Assembly (NCBI RefSeq): GCF_007991635.1 | Contig: NZ_BJYS01000004.1 | Location: 62,001-126,000 of the forward strand | Reading direction: 5' to 3' | DNA: 64,000 nt | From: Adhaeribacter aerolatus | GTDB taxonomy: Bacteria > Bacteroidota > Bacteroidia > Cytophagales > Hymenobacteraceae | In this document: piece by piece, positions 35,780-43,530 of the stretch | How positions within the stretch are numbered: position 1 is the first letter of the stretch | How the letters are laid out: each line of letters starts with the position of its first letter | Notes under the pieces: generated by a model | Told to the model about the DNA's origin: nothing | Database searches by the model: none | Seen by the model: the letters and a program-made list of their open reading frames with translations, nothing else | Translations under genes and position numbers: made by a program

Positions 35780-36694
35780 TTAAAGTTCTTTCATCAACAC
35801 CCGGTATAAGGCTACCATATTTTCAATGTCTTTTTTATGCACGATTTCGTCCGGTGAATGCACATTATCTTCGGGTGCTCCTACAAAACACCAATCCCAC
35901 GGAATGCTGCTGTGCTGTAATTCCTTGGCATCGCTGCCACCTGCACTTTCCACTTCCAGTTGAAAAGGAATACCAGCTTTTTTGGCAATATCGATGAGCT
36001 TCATCACAAAACTACGCCGCGGAATCAGGCTGTCGCGCAACGAAATGACAGGTCCCTGTCCGGGAAATACGCCGTCGGTAACCCAGGTAATGTCGGAAAT
36101 AAGTGCCTGGTTTACGCCGTATTTTTCGTAAATAAATTTGGCCAGATAAGCCACCGAGCCGCCGCCGTGCTCCTCCCAGCAGCTAAAAGCAATGATACCG
36201 TTTTCTAAAGTTTCCGCTACCCGCAAAGCATTCCACACCCCCAAGCGGTTATCTAGGTAGCAAGATTGCACCGTTTCTTCTGTTTCCCGGAAATCGCACT
36301 TAAAAACCAGCTCCGTGCCCCGCTCAATCTCCCGGTGGTAGGCGTAACTCAGTCGGCCGTTTTCTTCCGATACTTCCAGGGTGCATTCAATCTCGCCTTG
36401 GTCATCGCGCCCCACTAACTGGTAGCCCGTTTCGGTATCTGGTCCACCAATTTTAATCAATTGCTTTCCGTAGCGTACCATAAACCCGATGGAATCCAGG
36501 TGAGCAAAAATAACGGTACGCGGCTGGCCGAAAACGAGCAAAATGCAATCCTGAAATTCACGGCCTGTTATTACCTCGGGCGTAACTTTCCAGGTATGCT
36601 GGTTCTCCCGGATATAGTTTAGCAGAAAAGCCGTCATTGCGGTTTCGTTGCCCGAAGGCGCATGTACCCGGCATAATTTTTCGAGTAGTTTCAT
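35780..36694 (-). CDS. M20/M42-type zinc aminopeptidase family protein
   Basis: 304 residues. Metal ligands in the usual order for a co-catalytic di-zinc peptidase are visible: His/Asp in VIFAHLDSIGFM, Asp in CYLDNRLGVWNAL, the Glu pair in CWEEHGGGSVAYL, Asp in ISDITWVTDG, and a late His in DNVHSPDEIV. SGGSDAKE supports the M42/M28-like class. It probably trims peptides in the cytosol; no signal peptide. A single gene. Confidence 0.85.
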   Translation of the reverse strand: MKLLEKLCRVHAPSGNETAMTAFLLNYIRENQHTWKVTPEVITGREFQDCILLVFGQPRTVIFAHLDSIGFMVRYGKQLIKIGGPDTETGYQLVGRDDQGEIECTLEVSEENGRLSYAYHREIERGTELVFKCDFRETEETVQSCYLDNRLGVWNALRVAETLENGIIAFSCWEEHGGGSVAYLAKFIYEKYGVNQALISDITWVTDGVFPGQGPVISLRDSLIPRRSFVMKLIDIAKKAGIPFQLEVESAGGSDAKELQHSSIPWDWCFVGAPEDNVHSPDEIVHKKDIENMVALYRVLMKEL

Positions 36695-37159
36695 AATTTC
36701 ATTTATAATTATTCATCCTGATTAAGAAAATCAGAGCCAAAGATAAGGGAAGTAAATAAAGACGATAATTACTAGGTTGTAAAGTACCTTTGTTTAAATC
36801 CTTTTTCATGTTTGATAATAACTTAGCCTGAACAAAACTTCCTAAACTTCGGGTATATACCCCAAGGGCTAGAAGTTGGTTAGAGGCTATGTAATATATT
36901 TCTTAATTTTGGCTCTTATTTGTTCCGAAGAATAAATGAATCTATCTCCAAAGCGGCGTCGCAATACTAATTTTGCACTTTATTATTCTCTATGTTACGC
37001 AGAGAATTAAAGATATCTAATTTCAGCAGCCTTGAGCTCAATTCTGTCATTCAGGAGGAAACTTGTTCGTGACCTGCTAACAAGTTTCCTCCTGAATGAC
37101 AGAATTGAGTTCCTAAACCAAGTAGAAATATTTTATTGCTTAATATCGGTTGTTTATTA
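36695..37159. other. Intergenic region, 465 bp
   Basis: Divergent spacer between the peptidase (-) and the GT2 gene (+). It holds a perfect 31-bp-arm palindrome at 37037-37109 and, at about 36986, a small attctct/agagaat inverted repeat. No gene seen. Confidence 0.6.
37037..37109. repeat. Palindromic repeat, tgtcattcaggagga family, no gene inside
   Basis: Two perfect 31-nt inverted arms (37037-37067 and 37079-37109) around an 11-nt spacer containing acctgct. The core tgtcattcaggagga is shared with the two copies near 47.2-47.8 kb. There is no T-run, so it does not look like a simple terminator. It lies 50 bp before the GT2 start codon. Confidence 0.85.
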
Positions 37160-38098
37160 ATGAGTAAAACACCTTTTCTTTCCGTGATAAGTCCGGTATA
37201 CCAGGCCGAAAAAATGGTGAGCCAGTTAGTGTATCGGTTAAAAGCCGCACTGCCCACCATATCCGACGACTACGAAATTATACTCGTAGAAGATGGCAGC
37301 CGCGACTGCTCCTGGGAAGCAATTGTAAAAGAATCCCGATTAGACGGGCGAATAAAAGGCATTAAGCTCAGCCGCAATTTCGGGCAGCATTATGCCATTA
37401 CAGCCGGCCTGGATGCTTGCCGCGGCGAATGGGTAGTGGTAATGGACTGCGATTTACAAGACCAGCCCGAAGAAATTCCGAAGCTTTTTTCTAAAGCCCA
37501 GGAAGGTTACCAGGTAGTACAGGCCCGGCGGCAAAACCGACAGGATCAGTTTTTAAAAAAGCTATTTTCTTTATTTTTCTATAAAATTTTAAGCTATTTA
37601 ACCGGTATTAAACAAGACGGCACCATAGCTAACTTTGGTCTTTATCATTACCAGGTCATTAGAGCCATTAGTTCCCTACGCGAAAGCGTTAGGTATTTTC
37701 CGAGTATGGTGCAATGGGTTGGATTTAAAGCTACCACTGTGGCGGTAGCGCACGCCGGCCGGTTGCACGGACCAAGCAATTATAATTTTAAGCGCCTCTT
37801 TAACCTGGCCCTCGATATTAGCCTAGCCTATTCCGATAAACCTATCCGCCTGACTATAAAAGCCGGTTTATTTATTTCATTTTTCTCGCTGGTGTTTGCC
37901 CTGTTTACAGTGGTCCGGTACTTCTTAGGTTATATTTCAGTAATGGGTTATACCAGCCTTATCGTGTCTATCTGGTTTTTATCTGGCCTGATTATCAGCA
38001 TCCTGGGAGTGATTGGCCTGTACGTGGGCAAAACTTTTGAAGGCGTAAAAGCCCGGCCCATTTATATAATTGCGGAGAAAACCGATGAACCAGCCTGA
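37160..38098 (+). CDS. GT2 family glycosyltransferase, ArnC/GtrB/DPM-like
   Basis: 312 residues from the ATG at 37160. The GT2 domain (1-215) has ISPVYQAEKMVSQLV, LVEDGSRDCSW and the DxD-like VVMDCDLQDQPEEIP. Two C-terminal membrane helices (about 225-295) are typical of enzymes that load a sugar onto polyprenyl phosphate. The WecD- and WecE-like genes follow with overlap or short gaps. The set could make and lipid-link a 4-acetamido-4,6-dideoxyhexose, but the sugar used by this enzyme is inferred. Confidence 0.92.
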   Translation: MSKTPFLSVISPVYQAEKMVSQLVYRLKAALPTISDDYEIILVEDGSRDCSWEAIVKESRLDGRIKGIKLSRNFGQHYAITAGLDACRGEWVVVMDCDLQDQPEEIPKLFSKAQEGYQVVQARRQNRQDQFLKKLFSLFFYKILSYLTGIKQDGTIANFGLYHYQVIRAISSLRESVRYFPSMVQWVGFKATTVAVAHAGRLHGPSNYNFKRLFNLALDISLAYSDKPIRLTIKAGLFISFFSLVFALFTVVRYFLGYISVMGYTSLIVSIWFLSGLIISILGVIGLYVGKTFEGVKARPIYIIAEKTDEPA

Positions 38099-38810
38099 GG
38101 TAAATAAATTGGCCTGGGACAGCAGTTTTTTTGGCTACCCGGTAGGAGAGCTAAATTATACCGGCCGTGAACCGGAATTATTAAAGGCCCTGAAGAATGC
38201 CCAATCGGCCGGCTATAAATTAATTTACCTGAAATCAGAAACAAAAATCTCAATTTTTGACGCGCCGAACCATCCATTTAAAATTGGCGTGCTGGATAAC
38301 AAAATAACTTTCCGGAAAGACTTGGCAACCAATACTGCTGATGATTTCCCGGCCGAAAGTACCGTCCGTTATACCAAGCCCGAAGCAAGCCCGGAGTTAA
38401 TCCGACTAGCGTTGGAAAGCGGCAAATATTCCCGTTTCGCCCGCGATCCTTATTTTAAGCACCAGGAATACGAAAAACTATATACCACCTGGATAAATAA
38501 ATCGGTTACCGGCGAAATGGCCGCCGAAGTTTGGGTAAGCACCACTTCGGCGGGTGCCATTACCGGCATGATTACCTTGGGAAAAGATAACTCCGGAGCA
38601 TTTATTGGCCTTTTAGCGGTATTACCCGCGTTTCAGCGGCAAGGCTACGGTAGAAAATTATTGCAAATGGCCTGCCATCGAGCATCGACGTTGGGTTGTG
38701 GTGCCATCCGGGTCGGAACGCAAGGCATTAACGAGCCGGCAAATAGCTTATACCAAAGCGCTGGTTTAAGCCTGCACCACCAATTATTTATTTATCACCT
38801 CTGGCTTTAG
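38085..38810 (+). CDS. GNAT N-acetyltransferase, WecD/RffC-like
   Basis: 241 residues from the ATG at 38085, overlapping the GT2 gene by 14 bp. The N-terminal LAWDSSFFGYPVGEL is characteristic of dTDP-4-amino-4,6-dideoxyhexose acetyltransferases. The GNAT acetyl-CoA motif is LLAVLPAFQRQGYGRKLLQ, and the C-terminal NEPANSLYQSAGL matches. It would acetylate the amino sugar made by the WecE-like enzyme encoded 5 bp downstream. Confidence 0.88.
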   Translation: MNQPEVNKLAWDSSFFGYPVGELNYTGREPELLKALKNAQSAGYKLIYLKSETKISIFDAPNHPFKIGVLDNKITFRKDLATNTADDFPAESTVRYTKPEASPELIRLALESGKYSRFARDPYFKHQEYEKLYTTWINKSVTGEMAAEVWVSTTSAGAITGMITLGKDNSGAFIGLLAVLPAFQRQGYGRKLLQMACHRASTLGCGAIRVGTQGINEPANSLYQSAGLSLHHQLFIYHLWL

Positions 38811-38815
38811 CCCAC

Positions 38816-39958
38816 ATGATTCCATTTAACAAACCTTATATGGTAGGCCGGGAACTCGAATACATCCAACAGGCTGTTGCCTCCGGTAAAATTTCGGGCG
38901 ATGGCCAATTTACCAAAAAATGCCAGCGTTTTTTCGAAGAAAAGTACGGCTTCAAAAAAGCTTTGCTTACTTCCTCCGGTACCGATGCCCTCGAAATGGC
39001 TGCCCTGCTTTTAAATATTGGCCCCGGCGACGAAGTAATTATGCCTTCCTATACGTTTGTGTCCACGGCGAATGCTTTTGTGTTGCGGGGCGCTAAAATT
39101 GTTTTCGCCGACAGCCAAACACAACACCCGAACCTGGACGCCGACAAAATAGAAGTGCTGATTACAGACCGGACCAAAGTTATCGTGCCGGTGCATTACG
39201 CCGGCGTGGCCTGCGATATGGATAAAATAATGGCGCTAGCCCGAAAATATAACTTGTTTGTAGTAGAAGATGCCGCCCAAGCCATCGACAGTTATTATAC
39301 CGGAGCAGATAGAATTAGAAAACCACTCGGCAGCATCGGTCATTTGGCAGCTTTCAGCTTCCACGAAACCAAAAATATTATTTCGGGCGAAGGCGGCTTA
39401 CTGGCCATTAACGACGAAAACTTTATCCAACGGGCTGAAATAATCTGGGAAAAAGGGACTAACCGCTCGGCTTATTTCCGTGGCGAAGTAGATAAATACG
39501 GCTGGGTTGATGTAGGCTCCTCTTTTCTGCCTTCCGAAATTACGGCGGCGTTTCTCTGGGCTCAGCTCCAGGAATTAAATAATATTCAGAACCGGCGAAA
39601 AGAAATTTGGGAATATTATTACCAACACCTTAGCCCTTTACAAGCGGCTGGCTACTTCCGGCTGCCCGTTATACCAGACTTTGCTACGAACAATGCCCAG
39701 ATTTTTTACCTGATTTGCCATAACTCCGACCAACGAGATAAAATTATTGCCGCCCTGAAAGCTGCGGATATTCTGGCCGTATTTCATTATTTGCCGCTGC
39801 ACCAAAGCCCGTTTTATGCTCCGTACCATGATGGCCGAACATTGCCTTTTTCAGATAAGTATTCCGAAACCTTGTTAAGATTACCGCTCTATTATGAACT
39901 CTGCCGGGCCGACCAGGATTTAGTTATAAACAAAATAAAAGTAGCCGTGCAGAGATAA
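38816..39958 (+). CDS. wecE: dTDP-4-amino-4,6-dideoxygalactose transaminase (WecE/RffA)
   Basis: 380 residues. The sequence follows Escherichia coli WecE closely: MIPFNKPYMVGRELEYIQQA, GDEVIMPSYTFVSTANAFVL, VIVPVHYAGVACDMDKIMAL, and Lys186 in FSFHETKN as the PLP Schiff-base lysine. It transfers an amino group from glutamate to a dTDP-4-keto-6-deoxyhexose. With the WecD-like acetyltransferase it would give dTDP-Fuc4NAc. The rest of the enterobacterial common antigen pathway is not here, so the sugar probably enters another glycan. Confidence 0.95.
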   Translation: MIPFNKPYMVGRELEYIQQAVASGKISGDGQFTKKCQRFFEEKYGFKKALLTSSGTDALEMAALLLNIGPGDEVIMPSYTFVSTANAFVLRGAKIVFADSQTQHPNLDADKIEVLITDRTKVIVPVHYAGVACDMDKIMALARKYNLFVVEDAAQAIDSYYTGADRIRKPLGSIGHLAAFSFHETKNIISGEGGLLAINDENFIQRAEIIWEKGTNRSAYFRGEVDKYGWVDVGSSFLPSEITAAFLWAQLQELNNIQNRRKEIWEYYYQHLSPLQAAGYFRLPVIPDFATNNAQIFYLICHNSDQRDKIIAALKAADILAVFHYLPLHQSPFYAPYHDGRTLPFSDKYSETLLRLPLYYELCRADQDLVINKIKVAVQR

Positions 39959-39969
39959 CGAAGTTAAAC

Positions 39970-40180
39970 AGGACTTTTGCAAAGTTGTTGTTTTAATCTT
40001 TCCTCCCCCTACCCCCTCCAAAGCTACCATTAGGACACTTGTTTTATAAACTGCTTATTATCAACATTTTACAAAATATTTCAATATTTTATAACTAATT
40101 GAAAACCAGTTTTTTACACAACATGTGTCCTAATGGTAGCCCCCTCCAAAGAGGGACTTTTTAATAACTTTGCGAAATTC
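39970..40180. repeat. Repeat of the gactttygcaaag family, interrupted by a small insertion
   Basis: The sequence from about 39970 (gacttttgcaaagttgttg...) to about 40180 (...aactttgcgaaattc) has inverted ends. Without the insertion at 40024-40139 and one 12-bp copy, it aligns over some 90 bp with the reverse complement of 41752-41843. Confidence 0.65.
40024..40139. mobile_element. MITE-like 116-bp insertion with terminal inverted repeats
   Basis: ctaccattaggacac at 40024-40038 and its exact reverse complement at 40125-40139 end a 116-bp AT-rich stretch without a gene. The 12-bp sequence ccccctccaaag flanks it directly on both sides (40012-40023 and 40140-40151), as expected of a target-site duplication. 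No transposase gene with these ends is in the window. Confidence 0.7.
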
Positions 40181-40183
40181 CTA

Positions 40184-41635
40184 TTAAATTTTAACAGCTA
40201 CAAACCTCCGGCGTATGCGTTCTATTATATAAACCAACCCTACTAACAAAAAAGGATAACTGTGCAGGAAGTACCGGCCTTCAATAAACTGCAGGGCAAG
40301 GGGTAATAAAAGCAGAAGATAAACAGGTATCGCTATCAGGATTATATGATGCACATCTTTTCTGCCGAGCAGCCATAAACCGGTAAAACCAATCAGGAGG
40401 GTACTCCAATACAGCACTACCTGCCCGTAATATATAACCAGGTGGTAAGGCCGGAAACAACCGGCATTTTTATTTATAGGCAGGTAACCAGGGGCCGCCT
40501 GCAACAGAAAGTTCTGCAGGGAAGCCAAACGCGACCCAATATAAAAACGAAATGGCCTTTCCCGGGCGAAATTTAGAGTTAAACTATTAAATGCCGCCGC
40601 TACCTGCTGGTCCAGTTCGGTGTCGAAATTTTGCTGTAATTTTTGATAATCCGCTCGTACGGCCTCCATTCGGGCATTGGTGTTGTTGGGGGTAAATATA
40701 TAATCCGGAAATTCGTAGGTGCAGTTATCCCGGCAGTTTCTAAAATAATAGCCCGCACTCTCTACCTCCCAGTAAAGCAAATCCTCCCCAAACGTCTGCA
40801 GGTACTGCCGGCAGGCCAAATCGGCTTTTGTGTAATCATAGCCGGCCACCATATCTACCTGAAAAGGAATAAACCGCTGGTAAATCTGGTAATTGCGAAT
40901 AACCCACGGCAGTAACATTACCAGCAAAGGCAACGAGAAAACAACCGTTTTGGTGCCTACCCTTACCAAGCCCAGGCCCGAAAATACCTGCCTGGTTTCC
41001 CGCAGAAAAAACAAGCCTACGCCCAGGTACAATAAACTAAAATAGGGTTTTAACACCACCACCAAGCCTAAAAGAAGACCGGATAACAGCAATAGCCAAC
41101 CGGATGGGCGTTTTAAATAACTATGAAAGCTAAAAACAAATACAATTAAGAGGCTAACTGAAAGACTGTCGGGTAATACAATGATGCTGTAATAAGTAAG
41201 GGGTAAACTGATGATACACAAGGCAAAAGTCAGGTAAAAAGCGAACCAGTTACCGGTAAGCCGTAAGGCCAGCCACGACAAAACCAGGATGGCCACACAT
41301 TCCAGCCCAAGCTGTACCACCATTACCATAAAATCGGCCAGGGCGATATTTAAGAATTGCCGGAAAAACAAGTATAACAAGCTAAAATGGGGCAGGCGGC
41401 TGGCATACACATTTTCTTTCCCATTAAAAAAATAATACTTGCCGGTCTGGATGTAATTTTCCATGGCGGCATGATACGAGATATAATCGTGCCCCCTTAC
41501 TACCAGTTCATCCAGGTGGTAACCAATCGATTCGCAACTTAACAGGTAGCGCAGAAAAATGGCCGTTAGAAATTTTAGGGTAAAAGCGAGCAAAAATAAA
41601 AGAACCAGTGTTTTTTTACCGGGATAAGGCATCAT
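40184..41635 (-). CDS. Multi-pass membrane glycosyltransferase, GT39/ArnT-like
   Basis: 483 residues from the ATG at 41635 (41632 is an alternative). About ten to twelve hydrophobic helices are present. The first periplasmic loop after helix 1 carries DELVVRGHDYISYH, where GT39/PMT-like enzymes keep acidic residues. PLTYYSIIVLPDSLSVSLLIVF also matches this class. Such enzymes transfer a sugar from polyprenyl phosphate on the outer face of the membrane. It is single and runs toward the repeat region downstream. The substrate is unknown. Confidence 0.75.
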   Translation of the reverse strand: MMPYPGKKTLVLLFLLAFTLKFLTAIFLRYLLSCESIGYHLDELVVRGHDYISYHAAMENYIQTGKYYFFNGKENVYASRLPHFSLLYLFFRQFLNIALADFMVMVVQLGLECVAILVLSWLALRLTGNWFAFYLTFALCIISLPLTYYSIIVLPDSLSVSLLIVFVFSFHSYLKRPSGWLLLLSGLLLGLVVVLKPYFSLLYLGVGLFFLRETRQVFSGLGLVRVGTKTVVFSLPLLVMLLPWVIRNYQIYQRFIPFQVDMVAGYDYTKADLACRQYLQTFGEDLLYWEVESAGYYFRNCRDNCTYEFPDYIFTPNNTNARMEAVRADYQKLQQNFDTELDQQVAAAFNSLTLNFARERPFRFYIGSRLASLQNFLLQAAPGYLPINKNAGCFRPYHLVIYYGQVVLYWSTLLIGFTGLWLLGRKDVHHIILIAIPVYLLLLLPLALQFIEGRYFLHSYPFLLVGLVYIIERIRRRFVAVKI

Positions 41636-41751
41636 ACGCAAGGTAAGCTGTAAAAAATAGTTCGGAAGAGCCGCTGCCCAATGAACTTTTAAAATTAAAA
41701 TTCTCGTTTAAAATAAAGGAAGTCTATTTTTAATCTTTCAGAAATATTTAA

Positions 41752-41843
41752 TGTCACTTTCGCAAATTTATCAAAAAGCCTCTCTTTGGATGGTTAGGAA
41801 GGTGGATTTAAAGATTAAAACAACAACTTTGTGAAAGTCAGGT
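41752..41843. repeat. Uninterrupted gactttygcaaag-family repeat
   Basis: About 92 bp with inverted ends (gtcactttcgcaaa ... ctttgtgaaagtca). Its reverse complement matches the disrupted copy at about 39970-40180. Confidence 0.65.
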
Positions 41844-41945
41844 ATAAAATACTGCAGCGGAATATATAAAATATTAATATTTAAATTAACTTGGAATCTC
41901 CTTTTTCCAGTACCCTGGGCTTAAAAATTAACAATGAAGAAGTTG

Positions 41946-41953
41946 TAACTTTG
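41946..41953 (+). promoter_or_regulatory. Candidate -7 box of the TPR gene
   Basis: TAACTTTG, an exact TAnnTTTG match, 17 bp before the ATG at 41971. No clear ttg -33 box at the expected distance. Pattern only. Confidence 0.35.
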
Positions 41954-41970
41954 TCCCGGCATTCTATAAA

Positions 41971-43227
41971 ATGAAAAAAACTTTTTTATTCCTTTTTCCC
42001 TTGCTTTTCCTGGGCGTTTTCTCCCAAGCCCAAACCACCGATCCCAAACAACAGGCGGCCATCGATTCGGTTATCCGGCACATGGTCATCGACTCGGTAA
42101 ATGTTACGCCGGAAGTTATCGACACGGATGGTTGGCTGTTATTGGATGAAAGCATCAAAAATGAATTATCCGGGGCCGTCGATAACCTGTATAATTTTAA
42201 GTACGCCCGGGCCGAGCGGCAGTTCCGTTCGTTGCGCCGCCGCTACCCCGATCATCCCATGCCTTATTTTTTATTGGGTTTGAGCCAGTGGTGGAAAATA
42301 GTGCCGACGAATATTCTAACGAAGCAGTACGACAATGCTTTCTTTGCCTACATGGACACCACCATTACCTATGGCGAAAGATTATTAGTAAAGAAAAAGA
42401 ATAATTACGAAGCAGCCTTTTTCCTGGCCGCTGCCCACGGCTTTGCTGCCCGTCTGCATTCCGAACGGAAAAACTGGCGCAAAGCTACCGTACACAGCCG
42501 CCACGCCCTCAACTTCATGAACAAAGCCAAAGAAGCCAACGGCCTGAGCCCGGAATTTATGTTTGGCGAAGCCTTGTATAATTACTACGCCGTCTGGATT
42601 GGCCAGAATTATCCTTTGCTGCGCCCCGTGTTGCTTTTCTTTCCGGATGGGAATAAACAACTGGGCCTCACCCAATTAAAAGAAGTGGCCGATAACGGTT
42701 TTTATACCGGCCTCGAAGCCAAATTTTTCCTGATGAAAATACTGGCGAATGAAGAAAACAACCAGATGGGCGCTTACCCCATTTCCCGCTTCCTGGCCAC
42801 CAAGTACCCCGATAACGCTTACTTTCAGCGTTTTTACGCCCGGCTCTCTTTTGTCATCGGCAACCTTTCCGAAACCGAAAGAACTTCCCTGCAAATCCTG
42901 GACAAGCTCAACCGCAAAATGCCCGGCTACGAATCAATCAGCGGTCGCTATGCCGCCTACTTTTTAGGATACATCAACCAAAACCGGAAAAATATACCCA
43001 AAGCCAAAGAATATTACCAACAAGCCATCGCCTTTGCCGAACAAACCGACGAAAGCAAATCTGGTTATGCCGTCCACGCTTACCTCAACCTGGCCCGCAT
43101 GAGCCACGAAGAGAACAACATTAAACAAGCCAAACAATACTACGAAATGGTAAAAGACCTGGCCGATGATGATAAACGGGCAGAGAAAGAGGCGAAGACT
43201 TATTTAAGGAAGTACCGGAAGGTGTAA
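41971..43227 (+). CDS. Exported tetratricopeptide-repeat protein
   Basis: 418 residues. Signal peptide MKKTFLFLFPLLFLGVFSQA, cleavage near AQA-QT. The remainder is helical with TPR-like pairs (AERQFRSLRRRYPDHPMPYF, KAKEYYQQAIAFAEQ, AKQYYEMVKDLADDDKRAEK). It has no recognisable enzyme domain. It probably is a periplasmic or outer-membrane scaffold; its role is not indicated by neighbours, which are polysaccharide genes. Confidence 0.8.
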   Translation: MKKTFLFLFPLLFLGVFSQAQTTDPKQQAAIDSVIRHMVIDSVNVTPEVIDTDGWLLLDESIKNELSGAVDNLYNFKYARAERQFRSLRRRYPDHPMPYFLLGLSQWWKIVPTNILTKQYDNAFFAYMDTTITYGERLLVKKKNNYEAAFFLAAAHGFAARLHSERKNWRKATVHSRHALNFMNKAKEANGLSPEFMFGEALYNYYAVWIGQNYPLLRPVLLFFPDGNKQLGLTQLKEVADNGFYTGLEAKFFLMKILANEENNQMGAYPISRFLATKYPDNAYFQRFYARLSFVIGNLSETERTSLQILDKLNRKMPGYESISGRYAAYFLGYINQNRKNIPKAKEYYQQAIAFAEQTDESKSGYAVHAYLNLARMSHEENNIKQAKQYYEMVKDLADDDKRAEKEAKTYLRKYRKV

Positions 43228-43530
43228 CAAGTTAAAAGTGGTAAGTAGTACGTTATAAGTTTTAGGAATACAATTAAAATAGCACTTTAGCAAAATTATT
43301 CTAAAGTCCTTCATTGGAGCTAATCTTATAGGAAAAAGGGAAATACAATGGCTGGTGCGAGCTTGTAGCTCGTATCCCTTTTTTACAACTAGAAATGGTA
43401 GCTCAACAGGACGCCTGTAGATAACACATGAACTACTAAATAGGGATATTATAATTATTTTATAGACTTAGTACTTAAAACTTACTACTTATAACTGATT
43501 TAAACTGACAAACTACGTAGCATATAAACT
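43228..43530. other. Intergenic region, 303 bp, with a structured hairpin and small repeats
   Basis: Contains the hairpin at 43333-43384 and inverted copies of an aagtagtaagttttaagta-like repeat at about 43247-43280 and 43470-43495. No gene seen. Confidence 0.55.
43333..43384. terminator. Two-level hairpin, probable terminator of the TPR gene
   Basis: Outer arms aaaaaggga...tac / gtatccctttttt enclose a second stem cgagct / agctcg with a short loop. The T-run on the right fits plus-strand termination, though it is 106 bp past the stop. Confidence 0.5.

Larger units (their letters stand above)
41636..41970. other. Divergent intergenic region, 335 bp
   Basis: Promoter region of the GT39-like (-) and TPR (+) genes. 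It contains the uninterrupted gactttygcaaag-family repeat and a candidate -7 box at 41946. Confidence 0.6.

Noticed and set aside
37037-37109. Simple terminator or retron-like RNA
   Set aside because: No T-run follows the stem, no reverse transcriptase is near, and sister copies occur elsewhere; a dispersed repeat fits better.
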